DNA from: an uncultured Bacillota bacterium
Lineage (GTDB): Bacteria; Bacillota_I; Bacilli_A; RFN20; CAG-826
NCBI GenBank assembly: GCA_946612055.1
Contig: CAMOEH010000152.1
Span: forward strand, 1 to 8,571
Direction: 5' to 3'
Length of the DNA: 8,571 bases
Under the pieces are notes generated by a model. It made no database searches. It was not told the DNA's origin and saw only the letters and a list, made by a program, of their open reading frames with translations. Below are positions 7,164 through 8,571 of this stretch, piece after piece (position 1 is the stretch's first letter; each line of letters opens with the position of its first letter). A program made the position numbers and the translations under genes.

Positions 7164-7669
7164 TCTAGCATCCCCGGGACAACATGAAGGGTGATTTTTC
7201 CTGGCTCAACGCTAGGCACAAAAGCGTCAATGAAAGGGACATAAATCACCGTTTTATTTTTCAAACGAATCTTAAGATTGCTCGTTGGCGAATAAGATAC
7301 GACATCGATGACTTCGCCTAGGAGAACATCGTTTTCATCATAGGTTTTGCTTCCGATTAAATCTGCTAAGCGATAGGTGTTCTTGGGCATCGGGGCATCG
7401 GCTTTTTCCATGTCGATTTCTAATCCAAGATAATGCTCAGCCGCATTGATGTCTGGGATTTCTTCAAAAGACAATACAAAGCAGCCTTCTCCGACGCGGA
7501 AAGCTTTTAAGGTTGCCTCTAAGACGACTTCTTGCGTTTTCGGGTTCACCAAAAAATAGCGGTGCCCTTTGTGGAAGCGCAATTTCGGCGTATCGGTTAA
7601 GGGGTAGCAACGCATTTCCCCTTTTAGGCCAAACGTTTTGAGAGTTTTGGCGATCGTAATCAATTCCAT
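7160..7669 (-). CDS. rimM: 16S rRNA processing / 30S maturation factor RimM
   Basis: RimM assists late assembly of the 30S head by binding ribosomal protein uS19 near helices 31-33 of 16S rRNA. The protein is 169 residues, normal for the family. It has an N-terminal beta-barrel domain with KTFGLKGEMRCYPLTD (11-26, family form HGLKGEVRV) and a PRC-barrel domain from about residue 97, with YRLADLIGSKTYD (99-111), LLGEVIDVV (116-124) and the closing YVPFIDAFVPSVEPGKI (143-159). The start at 7669 gives the expected N-terminus, and no upstream in-frame alternative looks credible. There is no ribosome binding site ahead of it: the six bases before ATG are CCTCTC. An extended -10 box ends right there, so the gene appears to be translated from a leaderless mRNA. 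Its TGA stop overlaps the trmD ATG. Confidence 0.96.
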   Translation of the reverse strand: MELITIAKTLKTFGLKGEMRCYPLTDTPKLRFHKGHRYFLVNPKTQEVVLEATLKAFRVGEGCFVLSFEEIPDINAAEHYLGLEIDMEKADAPMPKNTYRLADLIGSKTYDENDVLLGEVIDVVSYSPTSNLKIRLKNKTVIYVPFIDAFVPSVEPGKITLHVVPGMLE

Positions 7670-7675
7670 GAGAGG

Positions 7676-7684
7676 ATTATACCA
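7676..7684 (-). promoter_or_regulatory. Extended -10 promoter of rimM-trmD, predicted leaderless start
   Basis: On the - strand, TGG (7684-7682) and TATAAT (7681-7676) form a perfect extended -10 element (TGnTATAAT). The -35 region reads TAATCC at a 17-base spacing and is not recognisable, as is usual for extended -10 promoters. Taking the last T as -7, the start of transcription falls on 7669, the A of the rimM start codon. The promoter lies immediately after the U-tract of the upstream terminator; their last and first T coincide at 7684. Confidence 0.75.
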
Positions 7685-7716
7685 AAAAGAAACGGCGGGG
7701 ATTACTCCTCGCCGTT
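7684..7716 (-). terminator. Intrinsic terminator overlapping the khpA stop codon
   Basis: Reading the - strand, AACGGCG (7716-7710) pairs with CGCCGTT (7697-7691). Inside an A/C mismatch, GGA (7708-7706) pairs with TCC (7701-7699) around the loop GTAA. The stem is followed by TCTTTTT (7690-7684). The 5' arm is the last coding part of khpA and its TAA stop (7704-7702) lies in the loop. A terminating ribosome would cover the hairpin, so translation should affect how well it works. The + strand lacks a T run, so it is one-directional. Confidence 0.8.
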
Positions 7717-7977
7717 CTCATTGAAGGATTCGAATTTGAGATGGATGCGGGTGTTGGTGTCGTCAGCTTTGCTAGCGATTCCAATCACTTCGCGGAGGGC
7801 ATTAGCGACAGCCCCTCTTTTGCCGATTAATCGAGCAGTGTCTTCGTCTTCGGCAACGATGAGGATGGTGACTTCGTGGTTATTTCCGCCAGGGAGTTCG
7901 CGAATCATCACGGATTCCGGTTTCTCGATAAGAGGATCGATGACCGGATGGATGATCGCGGCGTAATCGCGCTCCAT
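7702..7977 (-). CDS. khpA: KH-domain RNA-binding protein KhpA (YlqC)
   Basis: KhpA is a small single-KH-domain RNA-binding protein; in several Firmicutes it pairs with KhpB (Jag/EloR) and affects cell elongation and small-RNA regulation. The 91 residues start [20 protein letters not shown], followed by the KH core with VTILIVAEDEDTARLIGKRG. The GxxG loop GKRG is at residues 52-55, followed by helix AVANALREVIG. The acidic tail ends NENGEE. I chose the ATG at 7977 over an in-frame start at 8085, because the extra 36 residues (arginine-rich, [18 protein letters not shown]) overlap rpsP out of frame and are not part of the family, and because GAAGG lies at the right distance. The start shares one base with the rpsP stop (TAATG). 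The gene ends within the terminator hairpin. Confidence 0.93.
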   Translation of the reverse strand: MERDYAAIIHPVIDPLIEKPESVMIRELPGGNNHEVTILIVAEDEDTARLIGKRGAVANALREVIGIASKADDTNTRIHLKFESFNENGEE

Positions 7978-8258
7978 TATTTGCCTTCTTTCTTGTTCTT
8001 GCCTTCGGCGTATTTCGCCATAAGGCCTTTTTCGGCGAACATCGCGCGAACGGAATCGGAAGGAAGAGCTCCGTTGTTGAGCCATTTGAGGGCGAGTTCT
8101 TCGTTGATTTCGGCTTTCGCGGTGCCGAGTTTCGGATCATAGGTCCCGATTTGTTCGATATAGCGGCCATCGCGAGCATAATGCGAGTCAGCAGCAACGA
8201 TGCGGTAGAAGGGATCTTTATGACGTCCGATGCGGGTCAATCTGATTTTAACAGCCAT
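7977..8258 (-). CDS. rpsP: 30S ribosomal protein bS16
   Basis: bS16 binds 16S rRNA in the 5' domain and stabilises early 30S assembly. The 93 residues match the family from the first residue: [20 protein letters not shown] (1-20), then [22 protein letters not shown] (residues 21-42, core [15 protein letters not shown]), and the central [13 protein letters not shown] (59-71). The lysine-rich tail ([10 protein letters not shown]) is typical of the longer Gram-positive forms. A clear AAAGGAG (8273-8267) lies eight bases before ATG. It is the first gene of the - strand operon and its stop overlaps the khpA start by one base. As usual for a ribosomal protein, its own promoter reads well against consensus. 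Confidence 0.98.
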   Translation of the reverse strand: MAVKIRLTRIGRHKDPFYRIVAADSHYARDGRYIEQIGTYDPKLGTAKAEINEELALKWLNNGALPSDSVRAMFAEKGLMAKYAEGKNKKEGK

Positions 8259-8282
8259 GGTTTTATCTCCTTTGCAAGGGAA

Positions 8283-8311
8283 ATACTAGCGATAGAGGGG
8301 GGTGGTGTCAA
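8283..8311 (-). promoter_or_regulatory. Promoter of rpsP-khpA
   Basis: On the - strand a perfect -35 box TTGACA (8311-8306) is followed after exactly 17 bases by TAGTAT (8288-8283), four of six matches to TATAAT. Transcription is predicted to start near 8276, giving an 18-base leader that holds the AAAGGAG site. Upstream of the -35 box the DNA is A/T-rich (runs of T and A at 8315-8338), as in UP elements of ribosomal promoters. Confidence 0.85.
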
Positions 8312-8341
8312 GCATTTTTGCTTAACAGGGTAAAAATTTCC

Positions 8342-8370
8342 TTGCGCACGGTATTAAAAGCACCTATACT
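8342..8370 (+). promoter_or_regulatory. Promoter of rplS
   Basis: TTGCGC (8342-8347) is separated by exactly 17 bases from TATACT (8365-8370), which matches the -10 consensus at five of six positions. The predicted start is near 8377. The -10 region is part of a short tandem repeat, ATACTCATACTC (8366-8377), so a second start register is possible. The promoter is back to back with that of rpsP; their -35 boxes are 30 bases apart. Confidence 0.8.
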
Positions 8371-8376
8371 CATACT

Positions 8377-8461
8377 CGCGTCGAAAGACGCTACGCAGGC
8401 TCCGCTGCCAACGTCACGGGCATGAACCTGAAGAGAACCCATATGGCAAGGAGGAATTTCC
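8377..8461 (+). promoter_or_regulatory. Structured 5' leader of rplS, probable L19 leader
   Basis: The 85-base leader folds well. GCGTC and GACGC (8378-8382, 8387-8391) close a GAAA tetraloop, a GNRA type. CGGG and CCTG (8417-8420, 8426-8429 by register) form a small hairpin around CATGAA. TGCCA (8406-8410) pairs with TGGCA (8444-8448), directly beside the ribosome binding site AAGGAGG (8448-8454). GCAG (8395-8398) can instead pair with CTGC (8405-8408), which excludes the previous helix. A known ribosomal protein leader (Rfam L19_leader) sits upstream of rplS in Gram-positives, where bL19 is thought to repress its own synthesis; identity with that family is inferred from position and structure. 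Confidence 0.65.
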
Positions 8462-8571
8462 ATGAACACGAACATCGTTAACGAAATCACCGCCCGCCAG
8501 CTTCGCACTGACATTCCCGAATTCTCTTCCGGCGACACCATCAAAGTGTATGTCCGCATCATCGAGAACAA
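8462..8571 (+). CDS. rplS: 50S ribosomal protein bL19, N-terminal fragment
   Basis: bL19 lies at the interface of the ribosomal subunits and contributes to intersubunit bridges. Only the first 36 residues are inside the window: MNTNIVNEITARQLRTDIPE followed by FSSGDTIKVYVRIIEN. These match the family start (ItxeQLktDiPxFxxGDtVrVhvkvxEg), including the conserved D-I-P and G-D-T. The reading frame is open to the window edge. ATG at 8462 is fixed by the AAGGAGG site seven bases upstream. In most Bacilli rplS follows trmD on the same strand; here it is divergent from rpsP-khpA-rimM-trmD and has its own promoter and leader. Confidence 0.93.
   Translation, partial: MNTNIVNEITARQLRTDIPEFSSGDTIKVYVRIIEN

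Noticed and set aside
7978..8085. N-terminal extension of khpA to an in-frame ATG at 8085, giving 127 residues.
   Set aside because: The extra residues are an arginine-rich frame overlapping rpsP, the KhpA family begins at MERDYAA, and the start at 7977 has a good ribosome binding site and a TAATG overlap with rpsP.
8308..8571. Open frame on the - strand running from the window end to 8308.
   Set aside because: It is antisense to the rplS start, its leader and promoter, all of which are well supported; the translation resembles no family.

Overview
The window is a chromosomal housekeeping region of a low-to-mid GC Firmicute, most likely class Bacilli. The gene content and order are those of the classic recG ... 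rnc-(smc)-ftsY-ylxM-ffh-rpsP-ylqC-rimM-trmD-rplS neighbourhood of Bacilli. Genes are tightly packed, often overlapping, and mostly preceded by AGGAGG-like ribosome binding sites. Four genes (ftsY, ylxM, lemA, rimM) end in TGA and tryptophan is read from TGG, so the standard bacterial code applies, not the Mycoplasma/Spiroplasma code. An uncultured gut-type Bacilli lineage near Erysipelotrichales, RF39 or Acholeplasma is a guess I cannot confirm. There are no mobile elements, CRISPR arrays, tRNAs or rRNAs, and no gene-free stretch over 300 bases.

Layout. (1) 1-404, + strand: the 3' end of recG. (2) 441-6333, + strand: a compact six-gene run, rnc (RNase III), ftsY (SRP receptor), ylxM (HTH protein), ffh (SRP GTPase), a 613-residue two-pass membrane protein of unknown function, and a LemA-family membrane protein. 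Gaps run from an 11-base overlap to 29 bases. The run ends at a strong hairpin terminator (about 6351-6379) that also serves the opposing genes. (3) 6393-8258, - strand: rpsP, khpA (ylqC), rimM and trmD, in that transcription order. A second terminator is built into the end of khpA, and a new promoter for rimM-trmD lies directly after it. (4) 8259-8461: a divergent promoter region, with a TTGACA/TAGTAT promoter for rpsP and a TTGCGC/TATACT promoter for rplS followed by a structured leader. (5) 8462-8571, + strand: the start of rplS (ribosomal protein bL19), cut by the window end.

How the genes work together. FtsY and Ffh are the two GTPases of co-translational membrane targeting, and YlxM is their usual operon partner. 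The membrane-protein pair downstream may depend on, or only be co-expressed with, that machinery. The reverse-strand genes serve ribosome and tRNA maturation: bS16, the KhpA RNA-binding protein, the 30S assembly factor RimM and the tRNA m1G37 methyltransferase TrmD.

The points most worth a second look are the rimM promoter, whose extended -10 box places the predicted transcription start exactly on the A of the start codon with no ribosome binding site (a likely leaderless mRNA); the terminator hairpin that holds the khpA stop codon in its loop and abuts that promoter; the unknown membrane protein plus LemA pair at the end of the SRP operon; the reversed orientation of rplS relative to trmD; and the rplS leader RNA.
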